Shown: positions 1 through 9,166 of the stretch, in pieces
Position numbering within the stretch: the first letter of the stretch is position 1
Layout: every line of letters begins with the position of its first letter
DNA from: Bog-473 sp963726005
Lineage (GTDB): Bacteria; Actinomycetota; Acidimicrobiia; Acidimicrobiales; RAAP-2
Direction of reading: 5' to 3'
NCBI GenBank assembly: GCA_963726005.1
Contig: CAVSAT010000001.1
Location: 372,001-436,000, forward strand
DNA: 64,000 nucleotides
Program-made: the position numbers and the translations under genes
Notes under the pieces: generated by a model
The model's database searches: none
Seen by the model: the letters and a program-made list of their open reading frames with translations, nothing else
Told to the model about the DNA's origin: nothing

Positions 1-1
1 C

Positions 2-142
2 TTCCTCGCCAACGCGACCTTCGCCGAGGGGCCCGGCGGCGACGTCGACCGGCACCTGCACCCGCACCTGCGTGCTGCCGACGACTTGGACGACGACATC
101 GACGACCCGGACGATCCGGACACCGACACCGCCACGCCATGA
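2..142 (+). CDS. C-terminal tail of an unidentified protein (5' truncated)
   Basis: An open frame enters at the left edge and ends in TGA, showing 46 residues. The end is rich in Asp, Thr and Pro (DDPDDPDTDTATP). The stop overlaps the first possible aspS start as ATGA, so the two genes are probably translationally coupled. Many actinobacteria have hisS before aspS, but this acidic tail shows no recognisable anticodon-binding motif, so I do not assign a function. Confidence 0.5.
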   Translation, partial: FLANATFAEGPGGDVDRHLHPHLRAADDLDDDIDDPDDPDTDTATP

Positions 143-1935
143 CCGACGCCGACACACCCGAGCGCAACCAGCCCACCGCCATGCGCACCCACCTCTGCGG
201 CGTGCTGCGCAAGGCCGACGTCGGCGCCAAAGTGCGGCTGTGCGGCTGGGTGGCCCGGCGCCGGGAGCAGGGGAAGCACCTGGCCTTCGTCGACCTGCGC
301 GACCACACGGGCATCGTCCAGTGCGTGATCGATCACGCCACCGACGTGCGCAGCGAATGGGTCATCGCCGTGACGGGCACCGTCCGGGAGCGCCCCGAGG
401 GCACCGTCAACCCCGGTATCGGCACCGGCGAGATCGAGATCGGCGACTGCACGATCGAGGTCCTCAACGAGGCCGACCCGCCGCCGTTCTCGGTCGACGA
501 CCGGGACGAGTCCGACGAGCCCGTGCGGCTCCGCCACCGCTACGTCGACCTGCGCCGGCCGCGTATGCAGCGCAACCTGCGGCTGCGCTCCCGGGTCAAC
601 GCCGCCATCCGGGCCGCCATGGTCCGCCAGGCCTTCGTCGAGATCGAGACGCCCCTGCTGTGGGCCCCGACCCCCGAGGGCTCGCGGGAGTTCTCCGTGC
701 CGTCGCGCCTGCACCACGGGTCGTTCTACGCGCTGCCGCAGAGCCCGCAGCTGGCCAAGCAGCTGCTCATGGTGGGCGGCTTCGACCGCTACTTCCAGAT
801 CGCCCGCTGCCTGCGCGACGAGGACCTGCGCGCCGACCGCCAGTTCGAGTTCAGCCAGCTCGATATGGAGTGCTCCTTCGCCTCCCAGGACGACGTCATG
901 GCCTTCGTCTCCGAGGCCGTCCTCGACGCCGCCGAGGCGGCGACGGGGGAGCGGCCGCCGCCGATCGAGCGCATCACGTGGGCCGCTGCGCGCGACCGTT
1001 TCGGCACGGACAAGCCCGACCTGCGCTTCGGGATGGAGCTCGTCGACCTGACCGAGGTGTTCGAGGGCACAGACGTGAAGGCCTTCTCGGCCCCTACGGT
1101 GAAGGCCCTCGTGGTCCCCGACGGCGCCACCTATCCACGGTCGAGGCTCGACGAGCTCACCGACCAGGCGAGGAAGGCGGGCGCCGCCGGGCTGGCCTGG
1201 TTCCGCGTGGTCGAGAACGGCCCGTCGCTCGACGGGCCACTGTCGCGCCACCTCTCGGAGCGGGAAGAGGTGCGCGTCCTGGAACAGAGCGGGGCGGAAC
1301 CCGGGGACCTCATCCTCGCCGTGGCGAGCGACCACGCCACGGCGTGCACGGTGCTCGGCACGCTGCGCCTGGCCATTGGGGCGCCCCCCGTGGGCCGGGG
1401 CCCGCATCGATACGTCTGGGTCGTCGACTTCCCGATGTTCGAGGGCATCGGCGCCGACGGCAACCCGCAGGCGGCCCACCACCCGTTCACGATGCCGTAT
1501 GCCGAGGACCTGCCCAAGCTGGCGTCGGACCCCCTGGCGGTGCGCTCGCAGGCCTACGACCTGGTCCTCAACGGGTGGGAGCTGGGGTCGGGGAGTGTGC
1601 GTATCCATCGCAGGGAGATCCAGTCGCAGGTGTTCTCCGCGCTCGGGATCGGTCCCGAGGAGGCCGAGGCCCGCTTCGGGTTCCTGTTGGGCGCCTTCCG
1701 CTACGGGGCGCCGCCGCACGCCGGCTTCGCGTTCGGGGTGGACCGTCTGGCTGCGATCTTGGCCGGCGAGGAGAACATCCGCGAGGTCATCGCGTACCCC
1801 AAGACCCAGTCCGGCGCCGACCTGCTCACGGGCGCCCCGACGCCGCTCCCGCCGGCCCAGCTCGCCGAGCTGGGCATCCGTGTCGTGGTGCCGCCGCAGT
1901 CGCCGCCGTCGTCGGCGCCGTCGGCGCCGGCGTGA
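139..1935 (+). CDS. aspS: aspartyl-tRNA synthetase
   Basis: Cytoplasmic class II synthetase that charges tRNA(Asp) with aspartate using ATP. It has 598 residues, the usual size of the bacterial type. Order: N-terminal OB-fold anticodon domain (LCGWVARRREQGK, about residues 15-120), catalytic core with motif 2 (RCLRDEDLRADRQFEFSQLD), the bacterial GAD insertion (about 290-410), and motif 3 (GFAFGVDRLAAIL) near residue 535. Homologues normally begin at MRTHxCG, here an internal ATG at 181. The upstream ATG at 139 is kept because it overlaps the preceding stop as ATGA; neither start has a clear ribosome binding site. The stop overlaps the rarA GTG. Identity is certain; whether it is discriminating or also charges tRNA(Asn) cannot be told here. 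Confidence 0.97.
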   Translation: MTDADTPERNQPTAMRTHLCGVLRKADVGAKVRLCGWVARRREQGKHLAFVDLRDHTGIVQCVIDHATDVRSEWVIAVTGTVRERPEGTVNPGIGTGEIEIGDCTIEVLNEADPPPFSVDDRDESDEPVRLRHRYVDLRRPRMQRNLRLRSRVNAAIRAAMVRQAFVEIETPLLWAPTPEGSREFSVPSRLHHGSFYALPQSPQLAKQLLMVGGFDRYFQIARCLRDEDLRADRQFEFSQLDMECSFASQDDVMAFVSEAVLDAAEAATGERPPPIERITWAAARDRFGTDKPDLRFGMELVDLTEVFEGTDVKAFSAPTVKALVVPDGATYPRSRLDELTDQARKAGAAGLAWFRVVENGPSLDGPLSRHLSEREEVRVLEQSGAEPGDLILAVASDHATACTVLGTLRLAIGAPPVGRGPHRYVWVVDFPMFEGIGADGNPQAAHHPFTMPYAEDLPKLASDPLAVRSQAYDLVLNGWELGSGSVRIHRREIQSQVFSALGIGPEEAEARFGFLLGAFRYGAPPHAGFAFGVDRLAAILAGEENIREVIAYPKTQSGADLLTGAPTPLPPAQLAELGIRVVVPPQSPPSSAPSAPA

Positions 1936-3224
1936 CCCTCTTCGGCGACGCCGCGGACCGCCGCCTCACGCGCCAGGCCCCGTTGGCCGCCCGCCTGCGC
2001 CCGCGCACGCTCGACGAGATCGTGGGCCAGGAGCACCTGGTCGCCCCCGGCGCGCCGCTGCGGGTCCTGGCCGAGTCGGACCGGGTCGGCTCCTCGATCC
2101 TGTGGGGCCCGGCCGGCACCGGCAAGACGACCCTCGCCCGCCTCCTCGCCGACACCACGGCCAAGCACCTCACCACGCTGTCGGCCACGGCCGCCGGCGT
2201 GAAGGACGTCCGCGAGGCCATCGCCGGTGCCGAGCGCCGCCTCGGTGAGCAGGGCCAGGGGACGATGCTCTTCATCGACGAGGTGCACCGCTTCTCCAAG
2301 TCCCAGCAGGACGTGCTCCTCCCCGCCGTCGAGGACGGGCTGGTGGTGCTCATCGGCGCCACCACCGAGAACCCCTTCTTCGAGGTGAACCCGCCCCTGT
2401 TGAGCCGGACCTCGCTGTGGCGGCTGCACCCCCTCACCCCGGACAACCTGGTCACGCTGATCCGGCGCGGGCTCGACCTCGAGGGAGCCGACGCCGAGGA
2501 CGACGCCATCGACGCGGTCGTGGCGGCCAGCGAGGGCGACGCGCGGGCCGCCCTGACCACGGTGGAGGTCGCGGTAGCACTGGCCCGGGCCACGGCGGGG
2601 GCGGACGCCCGCATCGTGCTCACTCTGGACGACATGTCCCGGGCGCGTGACGGCCGGCTCTTCCACCAGGGCGCCGATGAGCACTACGACCAGATCAGCG
2701 CCCTGATCAAGAGTGTGCGCGGGTCCGACCCCGACGCCGGCCTGTACTGGATGGCCCGCATGATCGAGGCGGGGGAGGACCCCCGTTTCCTGGCCCGGCG
2801 CATGGTGATCCTCGCCAGCGAGGACATCGGGCTGGCCGATCCGCAGGCGCTCCTCGTGGCCGAGGCCGCCGCCCGGGCCGTCGAGTACGTGGGGCTCCCC
2901 GAGGCGGCGCTCAACCTGGCCGAAGCGGTGATCTACCTGGCCCGGGCGCCCAAGTCCAATGCCGTGACCGTGGCGCTTGGGCGCGCCCAGACCGACGTGC
3001 GCTCCGCCGTGAGCCAGGAGGTTCCGGGTCACCTGCGCGACGCCCACTACAAGGGGGCGTCGACCCTCGGCCACGGGGAGGGCTACGTGTACCCGCACGA
3101 CGACCCCTCGGGTGTCGTCGCACAGCAGTATCGTCCTGACGCGCTCGAGGGCCGTGTGTACTACGAGCCGACACCCCGCGACGGGGAGGGCACGGGCGGG
3201 ACGAGCAGGGAGGCCGATTCGTGA
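1932..3224 (+). CDS. rarA: replication-associated recombination protein A (AAA+ ATPase)
   Basis: RarA/MgsA is a clamp-loader-related AAA+ ATPase acting at stalled replication forks. The 430-residue product begins VTLFGDAADRRL at a GTG overlapping the aspS stop (GTGA). It has the family opening PLAARLRPRTLDEIVGQEHL, Walker A GPAGTGKTTL, Walker B MLFIDEVHRF, sensor region IGATTENPFFEVN, and the C-terminal tetramerisation part with GSDPDAGLYWMARMIEAGEDP. The same frame stays open upstream to position 72, but that part only shadows aspS. The stop overlaps the next gene's GTG, so aspS-rarA-protease read as one operon. Confidence 0.95.
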   Translation: MTLFGDAADRRLTRQAPLAARLRPRTLDEIVGQEHLVAPGAPLRVLAESDRVGSSILWGPAGTGKTTLARLLADTTAKHLTTLSATAAGVKDVREAIAGAERRLGEQGQGTMLFIDEVHRFSKSQQDVLLPAVEDGLVVLIGATTENPFFEVNPPLLSRTSLWRLHPLTPDNLVTLIRRGLDLEGADAEDDAIDAVVAASEGDARAALTTVEVAVALARATAGADARIVLTLDDMSRARDGRLFHQGADEHYDQISALIKSVRGSDPDAGLYWMARMIEAGEDPRFLARRMVILASEDIGLADPQALLVAEAAARAVEYVGLPEAALNLAEAVIYLARAPKSNAVTVALGRAQTDVRSAVSQEVPGHLRDAHYKGASTLGHGEGYVYPHDDPSGVVAQQYRPDALEGRVYYEPTPRDGEGTGGTSREADS

Positions 3225-6094
3225 AGCCGGGTCATCGGAAGGCCGCGCTGTTCGCCGCCGCGCTCGGCGCGGGTGCGCTCACCCCGGCGGTGGCGTCCGG
3301 TGCCGCGCCAGCGCCGTCGCTGTCGCCCCGGGTCACGCTGCCGCAGGCCGCGCCGAAGGTCCCGGCCGACGTCAGGCAGCTGGGACCGGCGCCGGCCGGC
3401 CAGGTGCTCGACCTCAGCGTGGTCCTCGCCGGGCAGAACCCGACCGGGCTGGCGCAGGCGGTCGCGGCGGTCTCCACGCCCGGGTCGCCCGACTACCGCC
3501 ACTACCTGACCGCGGCCCAATATGCGGCAGAGTTCGGCCCGAGCGCGGCAGAGGTGGCACAGGTGTCCTCGGTGCTCCGGGGCGAGGGGCTGACCGTGGG
3601 GGCGCCCGCGACCGGCAGCACCCTGCTGCCGGTGAGCGGCCCGGCCGGCGTGGTCTCGTCGGCGTTGGGGACGCCGCTCGAGACGGTCCAGGCGCCGAGC
3701 CAGTCCCGGGTCCTCGTCAACACGGCGCCGCCCCAGGTCCCCGCGTCGTTGGCCGGAGCGGTCACGGGCGTGGTCGGACTCAACGGCCTGTTCAAGGAGC
3801 ACTCCATGCTCCTGCCCGGCAACGGCAACAGCAACGGCAACCCGGCGCCCGGCGGGTCGTCGCCCACCGCCGGCAGCCGGAGCAACGCGATCGCCCACGG
3901 CACGCCCCAGGCCTGCGCCGGTGCCGCCGACACGGCGCTGTCGCATCCCGGCAGCTACACCTCGACGCAGCTGGCCGGCGTCTTCGGACAGGACCAGCTC
4001 CTCAACCAGGGCCGGACGGGGTTGGGACAGACCATCGCGGTGGTGGAGTTCGAGCAGTACCTGTCGAGTGACGTCGCCTCCTTCCAGTCCTGCTACGGGC
4101 TGTCCAATCAGATCAACAACATGTCCGTCGACGGCGGGCCCGGCGGCCCCTCCGCCGGCGGGGGCGAGGCCGCGCTCGACATCGAGCTGGCGTCCTTCGG
4201 CGCGCCCTCGGCGTCCCTCGCCGTCTACGAGGCGCCGAACGGCTCCGACGTCGCGGCCGCCGACCTGTTCAACCGCATCGCCGCCGACGACAGCGCCCAG
4301 GTGGTCACGACGAGCTGGGGGGACTGCGAGGCCAGCATCCAGAGCACCGACGCCCCCTTCCTCCAGACCGAGAAGGGGATCTTCGACCGCATGTCCCTGC
4401 AGGGGCAGACCATCGTCGCGGCGTCGGGCGACGCCGGCTCCGAGGACTGCTTCCCGGACCCCAACCTCGGCCACCCGACCTCCCTGGCGGTCGACGACCC
4501 CGGCTCGCAGCCCGACGTCGTGAGCGCGGGCGGCACCACCCTGCCCAGCGCGTCCGCGTCGTCGCAGGTCGTCTGGAACGACTGCATGGGCCAGCTCCCC
4601 TCCTCGGGATGTGCGAACAGCTCCCTGGGCGGGAGCGGCAGGGGTGCCGGCGGCGGCGGATCGTCGACCGTCTGGCCGAAGCCTTCGTACCAACCGGGTT
4701 TCCTGACGGCCCGTGCGGTGCCCGACCTCGCCTATCCGGCCAACCCTTCGGCCGGCGGTGTCGTCGTGGTGTTCCAGGGCGTCTGGAACGCCTTCGGCGG
4801 CACCAGTATCGCCGCGCCGACGAACGCCGGGCTCTTCGCCGACACCAACCAGGGCTGTTTCAACCGGCTGGGCCGGGTCGGCCCGGCCCTCTACGCCGCC
4901 GGCCTGCCGCTGGGCAACGGCAACTTCACCGACATCACGAGCGGGAACAACGACTTCACCGGGACGAACCCAGGCAGCTTCACGGCCGTCCCCGGCTACG
5001 ACAAGGCGAGCGGGCTCGGCACCCCGGTCGACCAGAACCTGTCCCTCGCCCTGCAGGGCGCGGACGGGTGCCCCTCTGTGGCGTCCGTGAGCCCCAACAC
5101 CGGACCCGTCGCGGGGAGCGGCCCCATCACGATCAGCGGAGGTGGTTTCGCCAACGCGACCTCGGTCACGTTCGGATCGGTGGGCGCCGGCAAGATCCTC
5201 GCCCAGTCACAGACCGCCATCACGGTCATCCCGCCGAACGCCTCGGGTCCCATGTGCGTCGACGTGCGGGTCGCCAACTCGCAGGGCGTCTCGGCGACGT
5301 CGGCGGCCGACCACTACGGCTTCGGAGGCGACCTCAACTGCGGCCAGGGCTACCGCTTCGCCGCCAGCGACGGCGGCGTGTTCGACTTCGGTGACGCCAG
5401 CTTCTGGGGCAGCACCGGCAGCATCCGTCTCAACCAACCCGTGGTCGGCATGGGCGTCACGCCGAGCACCAACGGGTACTGGCTCGTCGCGTCCGACGGC
5501 GGCATCTTCAGCTTCGGCGACGCCGGCTTCTTCGGCTCCATGGGAGGCCAGCACCTGAACAAGCCGATCGTCGGCATGGCGTCGACCCCCGACGGCCGCG
5601 GTTACTGGCTCGTGGCGTCCGACGGCGGCATCTTCAGCTTCGGCACCGCGCGCTTCTTCGGGTCGACGGGGAGCCTGCAGCTCAACAAGCCCGTCGTGGG
5701 GATGGCGCCGACCCCCGACGGCGCCGGGTACTGGCTCGTCGCGTCCGACGGCGGCATCTTCTCCTACGGCGACGCGAGCTTCCACGGCTCGACGGGGTCG
5801 CTGGTGTTGAACTCGCCGGTGGTCGGCATGGCGTCCGGGTCGGGTGGCGGGGGCTACTGGCTGGTGGGCGCCGACGGCGGGATCTTCGACTACGGCAACG
5901 CAGGCTTCTTCGGCTCCGCCGGCAGCCTGCGCCTGAACAAGCCGGTGGTCGGCATGGCGGCCTCGCCGGACGCGGGCGGCTACTGGCTGGTCGCCTCGGA
6001 CGGCGGCATCTTCAACTACGGCGACGCGCACTTCTACGGGTCGACGGGCAGCCTCGTGCTCAACAAACCCATCGTGGGGATGTCGTCGACCTGA
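3221..6094 (+). CDS. secreted S53 (sedolisin/kumamolisin) serine protease with IPT/TIG domain and C-terminal repeats
   Basis: A 957-residue secreted acid protease of the pro-kumamolisin type. The GTG start overlaps the rarA stop and has a good site (AGGGAGG, 7 nt upstream). Domains: signal peptide (residues 1-28, KAALFAAALGAGALTPAVA); activation prodomain (about 40-185); S53 catalytic domain (about 220-620) with the expected residues Glu316, Asp320 (GGEAALDIE), Asp404 (SGDAG) and Ser529 (GGTSIAAP); an IPT/TIG Ig-like domain (about 625-700, VSPNTGPVAGSGPITISGGGF); then six 42-residue repeats (about 704-957) of the form GYWLVASDGGIFSFGDAGFF. The repeats are common in secreted actinobacterial proteins; a surface or propeller-like role is inferred. 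It is oddly placed in an operon of tRNA and DNA-repair genes. Confidence 0.92.
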   Translation: MKPGHRKAALFAAALGAGALTPAVASGAAPAPSLSPRVTLPQAAPKVPADVRQLGPAPAGQVLDLSVVLAGQNPTGLAQAVAAVSTPGSPDYRHYLTAAQYAAEFGPSAAEVAQVSSVLRGEGLTVGAPATGSTLLPVSGPAGVVSSALGTPLETVQAPSQSRVLVNTAPPQVPASLAGAVTGVVGLNGLFKEHSMLLPGNGNSNGNPAPGGSSPTAGSRSNAIAHGTPQACAGAADTALSHPGSYTSTQLAGVFGQDQLLNQGRTGLGQTIAVVEFEQYLSSDVASFQSCYGLSNQINNMSVDGGPGGPSAGGGEAALDIELASFGAPSASLAVYEAPNGSDVAAADLFNRIAADDSAQVVTTSWGDCEASIQSTDAPFLQTEKGIFDRMSLQGQTIVAASGDAGSEDCFPDPNLGHPTSLAVDDPGSQPDVVSAGGTTLPSASASSQVVWNDCMGQLPSSGCANSSLGGSGRGAGGGGSSTVWPKPSYQPGFLTARAVPDLAYPANPSAGGVVVVFQGVWNAFGGTSIAAPTNAGLFADTNQGCFNRLGRVGPALYAAGLPLGNGNFTDITSGNNDFTGTNPGSFTAVPGYDKASGLGTPVDQNLSLALQGADGCPSVASVSPNTGPVAGSGPITISGGGFANATSVTFGSVGAGKILAQSQTAITVIPPNASGPMCVDVRVANSQGVSATSAADHYGFGGDLNCGQGYRFAASDGGVFDFGDASFWGSTGSIRLNQPVVGMGVTPSTNGYWLVASDGGIFSFGDAGFFGSMGGQHLNKPIVGMASTPDGRGYWLVASDGGIFSFGTARFFGSTGSLQLNKPVVGMAPTPDGAGYWLVASDGGIFSYGDASFHGSTGSLVLNSPVVGMASGSGGGGYWLVGADGGIFDYGNAGFFGSAGSLRLNKPVVGMAASPDAGGYWLVASDGGIFNYGDAHFYGSTGSLVLNKPIVGMSST
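5347..6094 (+). repeat. six tandem 126-bp coding repeats in the S53 protease
   Basis: Six units of about 126 bp (42 residues) encode GYWLVASDGGIFSFGDA-type motifs followed by FxGSTGSLxLNKPVVGMA. The first unit is the most diverged (GYRFAASDGGVF) and the last lacks about four residues. DNA identity between units is high enough that unit number could vary by recombination or assembly collapse. Confidence 0.9.
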
Positions 6095-6095
6095 C

Positions 6096-6121
6096 GCCGG
6101 CCGGCCCCGGACCGGTTTTTG
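6096..6121 (+). terminator. possible weak intrinsic terminator after the protease gene
   Basis: A short GC-rich segment with repeated CCGG, which can pair with itself, is followed by TTTTT at 6116-6120, just after the protease stop and 20 bp before alaS. The stem is short and imperfect, so this is only a candidate. Confidence 0.3.
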
Positions 6122-6140
6122 CCCCCGGTAAGCTGGAGCG

Positions 6141-8732
6141 ATGGACGCCAACGGACTGAGGGCGGCCTTCACGCGCTACTTCGCCGACCGCGGCCACGCG
6201 GTGGTGCCGTCGGCCAGCCTGATCCCGCACGACCCCTCCGTTCTCTTCACGATCGCGGGCATGGTGCCGTTCAAGCCCTACTTCATGGGCGAGGAGCGCG
6301 CGCCGTGGCTCCGGGCCACCTCGATCCAGAAGTGCTTCCGCACGCCCGACATCGACATCATCGGCACCGACACGTACCACTGCACCTTCTTCGAGATGCT
6401 GGGCAACTTCAGCTTCGGGGACTACTTCAAGGAAGAGGCCATCCCGATGGCCTGGGAGCTGCTCACCGACGTCTTCGGCCTCGACGGGGACCGCCTCTGG
6501 GTGACCGTGCACGAGAGCGACGACGAGGCCGAGCAGATCTGGATCGACAAGGTCGGCGTGCGGCCCGAGCGGATCCAGCGCATGGGCGACGAGGACAACT
6601 TCTGGGCCATGGGCGACACCGGGCCCTGCGGCCCCGACTCGGAGCTCTTCTTCGACAAGGGGGAGGCCTACGGGCACGACGGGGGCCCCAAGCACGGCGG
6701 CAACCAGCGCTTCGTCGAGATCTGGAACCTCGTCTTCATGCAGTTCAACCGCGACGCGCAGGGCACGCTCACCGAGCTGCCGCGCAAGAACATCGACACG
6801 GGCGCGGGCCTCGAGCGCATCCTGCCCATCCTCCAGGGCCACGATTCGATTTTCGACACCGACCTGTTCCTGCCGATCATCGACGCGGCGGCCTCCGTCC
6901 TGGGGACCACCTACGGGTCCGAGGAGCGGACCGACGTCGCGCTGCGCGTCCTGGCGGATCACGCGCGTGCCTTCTCGATGCTCGTGGCCGACGGCGTCCT
7001 GCCGGCCAACGAGGGCCGGGGCTACGTCCTGCGCCGCGTCGTGCGGCGCGCCGTCATGGCGGCCCGCCGCCTGGGCGTCGACAAGCCCATCACCCCGACG
7101 CTGGTGCAGGCGGCCGTCGACGTGCTGGGCGAGGCGTACCCCGCACTGGTGGCGCAACGCGACCTGGTCGTCAACGTGGTGGCGCGTGAGGAAGCCGGGT
7201 TCGACCGTACCCTGCGGGCGGGTTTGAGCCGACTGGAGGAGGCGTTCGCCACCGGGACGAAGATGCTCGGGGGCGACGTGGCCTTCACCCTGCACGACAC
7301 CCACGGCTTCCCGGTCGAGCTGACCGAGGAGCTCGCCCGCGACGCGGGGGTGGAGGTCGACCGCGCCGGTTTCGACGCCGCCATGGCGGAGCAACGGGAG
7401 CGCGCCCGCGCCGCGGCGAAGTCCTCGCGGGCCGGTGACGAGGCGGCGTATCGAGCCCTGCTCGATGCCGAAGGGCCCACCAGCTTCGTCGGACGGGGCG
7501 TCGAGAACTACGAGGTGCCGGCGCGGGTGGTCGCCCTGCTCGAGGGCGCGGGCGAGGGCGAGCTCGACGGCGGCGGCCGGGCGGTGGAGATCTTCTTGGA
7601 CCGCACGCCGTTCTACGCCGAGAGCGGCGGCCAGGTCGGCGACACCGGCACCATCGTGACCGAGTCAGGCATCGCGGAGGTGTACGACACGGTGTACGCC
7701 GTGCCCGGGTTGGTGGCCCATAAAGCGCGGCTGAGCGGCGAGGTGCAGGCGGGGCAGGACGCGTTGGCGACGATCGACAAGGACCGCCGGGAGGCCATCC
7801 GGCGCAATCACACCGCGACGCACCTGTTGCATGCGTCGTTGCGGTTGGTGCTGGGCGATCACGTGCGCCAGCAGGGCTCGCTGGTGGCGCCCGACTACCT
7901 CCGCTTCGACTTCTCGCACCACGGTCAACCGACCCGCGAGGAGCTCGACGAGGTCTTCGCGCGGGCCAACGACGCCGTGCTCACCGACGTGCGGGTCGAG
8001 ACCAACGAGACGACACGGGACGAAGCGGAGCAGATGGGCGCGATCGCCTTCTTCGGCGACAAGTACGGGTCGTCGGTGCGCGTGGTGCAGGCGGGCCCGA
8101 CCTCGCTCGAGTTCTGCGGCGGGACCCACGTCGACTCCCTGGGTCAGATCGGCTCCATCACGCTGTTGTCGGAGGGATCGATCGGCTCCAACACCCGCCG
8201 GATCTTCGCGCTGACCGGTCACGCGTCGCTCGATCGTGCCCTCCAGCGCGAGCGCCTGGTGCAGTCGGCGGCCGATCTGCTGCGGACCGAGCCCGACGAA
8301 TTGGTGGCGGCGATCGGGCGCGTGATGGAGCGCCAGCGAGACGCGGAGCGCGAGCTCGCGCGCCTGCGCCAGCAGTCGAGCGAGGCGGAAGCCAGGACGC
8401 TGGCCGAGCTGGCGGTGGCCGACAGCGGGGTGGTGGTGGCGCGGCGCGACAACATCGAGGGCAAGGACCTGCAGTCGCTGGCCGAGGCGGTCCTGCGCCA
8501 GGACGGCGTGCGCGCCGTCGTCCTGGGTGGGTCGCCTGACGGCAAGAAGGTGGCGATCGCGGCGGCGACCGGCGGCTCTCCCGACGCCACGCAACTCGTC
8601 AAGACGCTGGGCCGGATCGTCGGCGGGGGCGGCGGCGGCCGGCCGGAGGTGGCGCTGGCGGGCGGGAAGGATCCCAAGCAGATCGACGCCGCATTGGCCG
8701 AGGCGGAGCGACTCCTGTCCTTACCCGCGTGA
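6141..8732 (+). CDS. alaS: alanyl-tRNA synthetase
   Basis: Class II synthetase that attaches alanine to tRNA(Ala) and edits mischarged Ser/Gly. The 863-residue length is typical. Visible parts: catalytic domain starting LRAAFTRYFADRGH, with FTIAGMVPFKPYF and the WEIWNLVFMQF-type region; editing domain with zinc ligands His557/His561 (HTATHLLH) and Cys659/His663 (CGGTHV); C-terminal coiled coil and DHHA1-like domain ending in the glycine-rich GGGGGGRPEVALAGGK. A GGAG lies close upstream of the ATG. The stop overlaps the ruvX GTG. Next to ruvX and mltG it forms the common bacterial alaS-ruvX-mltG-aroE cluster. Confidence 0.97.
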   Translation: MDANGLRAAFTRYFADRGHAVVPSASLIPHDPSVLFTIAGMVPFKPYFMGEERAPWLRATSIQKCFRTPDIDIIGTDTYHCTFFEMLGNFSFGDYFKEEAIPMAWELLTDVFGLDGDRLWVTVHESDDEAEQIWIDKVGVRPERIQRMGDEDNFWAMGDTGPCGPDSELFFDKGEAYGHDGGPKHGGNQRFVEIWNLVFMQFNRDAQGTLTELPRKNIDTGAGLERILPILQGHDSIFDTDLFLPIIDAAASVLGTTYGSEERTDVALRVLADHARAFSMLVADGVLPANEGRGYVLRRVVRRAVMAARRLGVDKPITPTLVQAAVDVLGEAYPALVAQRDLVVNVVAREEAGFDRTLRAGLSRLEEAFATGTKMLGGDVAFTLHDTHGFPVELTEELARDAGVEVDRAGFDAAMAEQRERARAAAKSSRAGDEAAYRALLDAEGPTSFVGRGVENYEVPARVVALLEGAGEGELDGGGRAVEIFLDRTPFYAESGGQVGDTGTIVTESGIAEVYDTVYAVPGLVAHKARLSGEVQAGQDALATIDKDRREAIRRNHTATHLLHASLRLVLGDHVRQQGSLVAPDYLRFDFSHHGQPTREELDEVFARANDAVLTDVRVETNETTRDEAEQMGAIAFFGDKYGSSVRVVQAGPTSLEFCGGTHVDSLGQIGSITLLSEGSIGSNTRRIFALTGHASLDRALQRERLVQSAADLLRTEPDELVAAIGRVMERQRDAERELARLRQQSSEAEARTLAELAVADSGVVVARRDNIEGKDLQSLAEAVLRQDGVRAVVLGGSPDGKKVAIAAATGGSPDATQLVKTLGRIVGGGGGGRPEVALAGGKDPKQIDAALAEAERLLSLPA

Positions 8733-9166
8733 GCGCCGGAGTAGCGGGCCGCGTCGTCGCCCTCGACCTCGGGGCCAAGCGCATCGGGGTGGCCTACAGC
8801 GACAGCGGGCGGACGCTGGCGAGCCCGTGGGGCACGATCCAGCGCAGCGGTGACGCAACGCGGGACCGCTGGACCGTGGTGGAGGCCGTCCGCGAGATCG
8901 AGGCGTCCACCGTCGTCGTCGGCCTGCCCCTGAGCCTCTCGGGGGAGGCGGGCCCGGCGGCGCGGGCGGCGCTGGAGGAGGCCGCCGCGTTGCGGGCCCT
9001 CCTCGAGCCGCTGGGCGTGCGCGTCGAGACGGCGGACGAGCGCTTCACGACGGTGGAGGCCGAACGCTCACTGGCCGCCGCCGGCCGCCGGGGTCGGGCG
9101 GCCCGCAAGGTGGTCGACAGCGCGGCGGCCATGGTGCTCCTGCAGTCATGGCTGGACCAGGCATGA
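8729..9166 (+). CDS. ruvX: Holliday junction resolvase-like / pre-16S rRNA nuclease RuvX (YqgF)
   Basis: A 145-residue RNase H-fold protein of the YqgF family, implicated in 16S rRNA 5' end processing and proposed as a Holliday junction resolvase. Motifs: VVALDLGAKRIGVAYSD with the first catalytic Asp, VVVGLPLSLSGEAGPAA, DERFTTVEAE, and a C-terminal DSAAAMVLLQSWLD carrying the last acidic residue. The GTG start overlaps the alaS stop and the TGA overlaps the mltG ATG (ATGA), so translation is coupled through all three genes. Confidence 0.93.
   Translation: MSAGVAGRVVALDLGAKRIGVAYSDSGRTLASPWGTIQRSGDATRDRWTVVEAVREIEASTVVVGLPLSLSGEAGPAARAALEEAAALRALLEPLGVRVETADERFTTVEAERSLAAAGRRGRAARKVVDSAAAMVLLQSWLDQA

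Noticed and set aside
72..1931. Long plus-strand frame in front of rarA
   Set aside because: Arg/Pro-rich shadow of aspS in another frame; rarA starts at the GTG at 1932.
1701..3098. 465-residue minus-strand frame opposite rarA
   Set aside because: Composition (Gly, His, Arg, no family motifs) is that of an antisense frame; rarA on the plus strand is certain.
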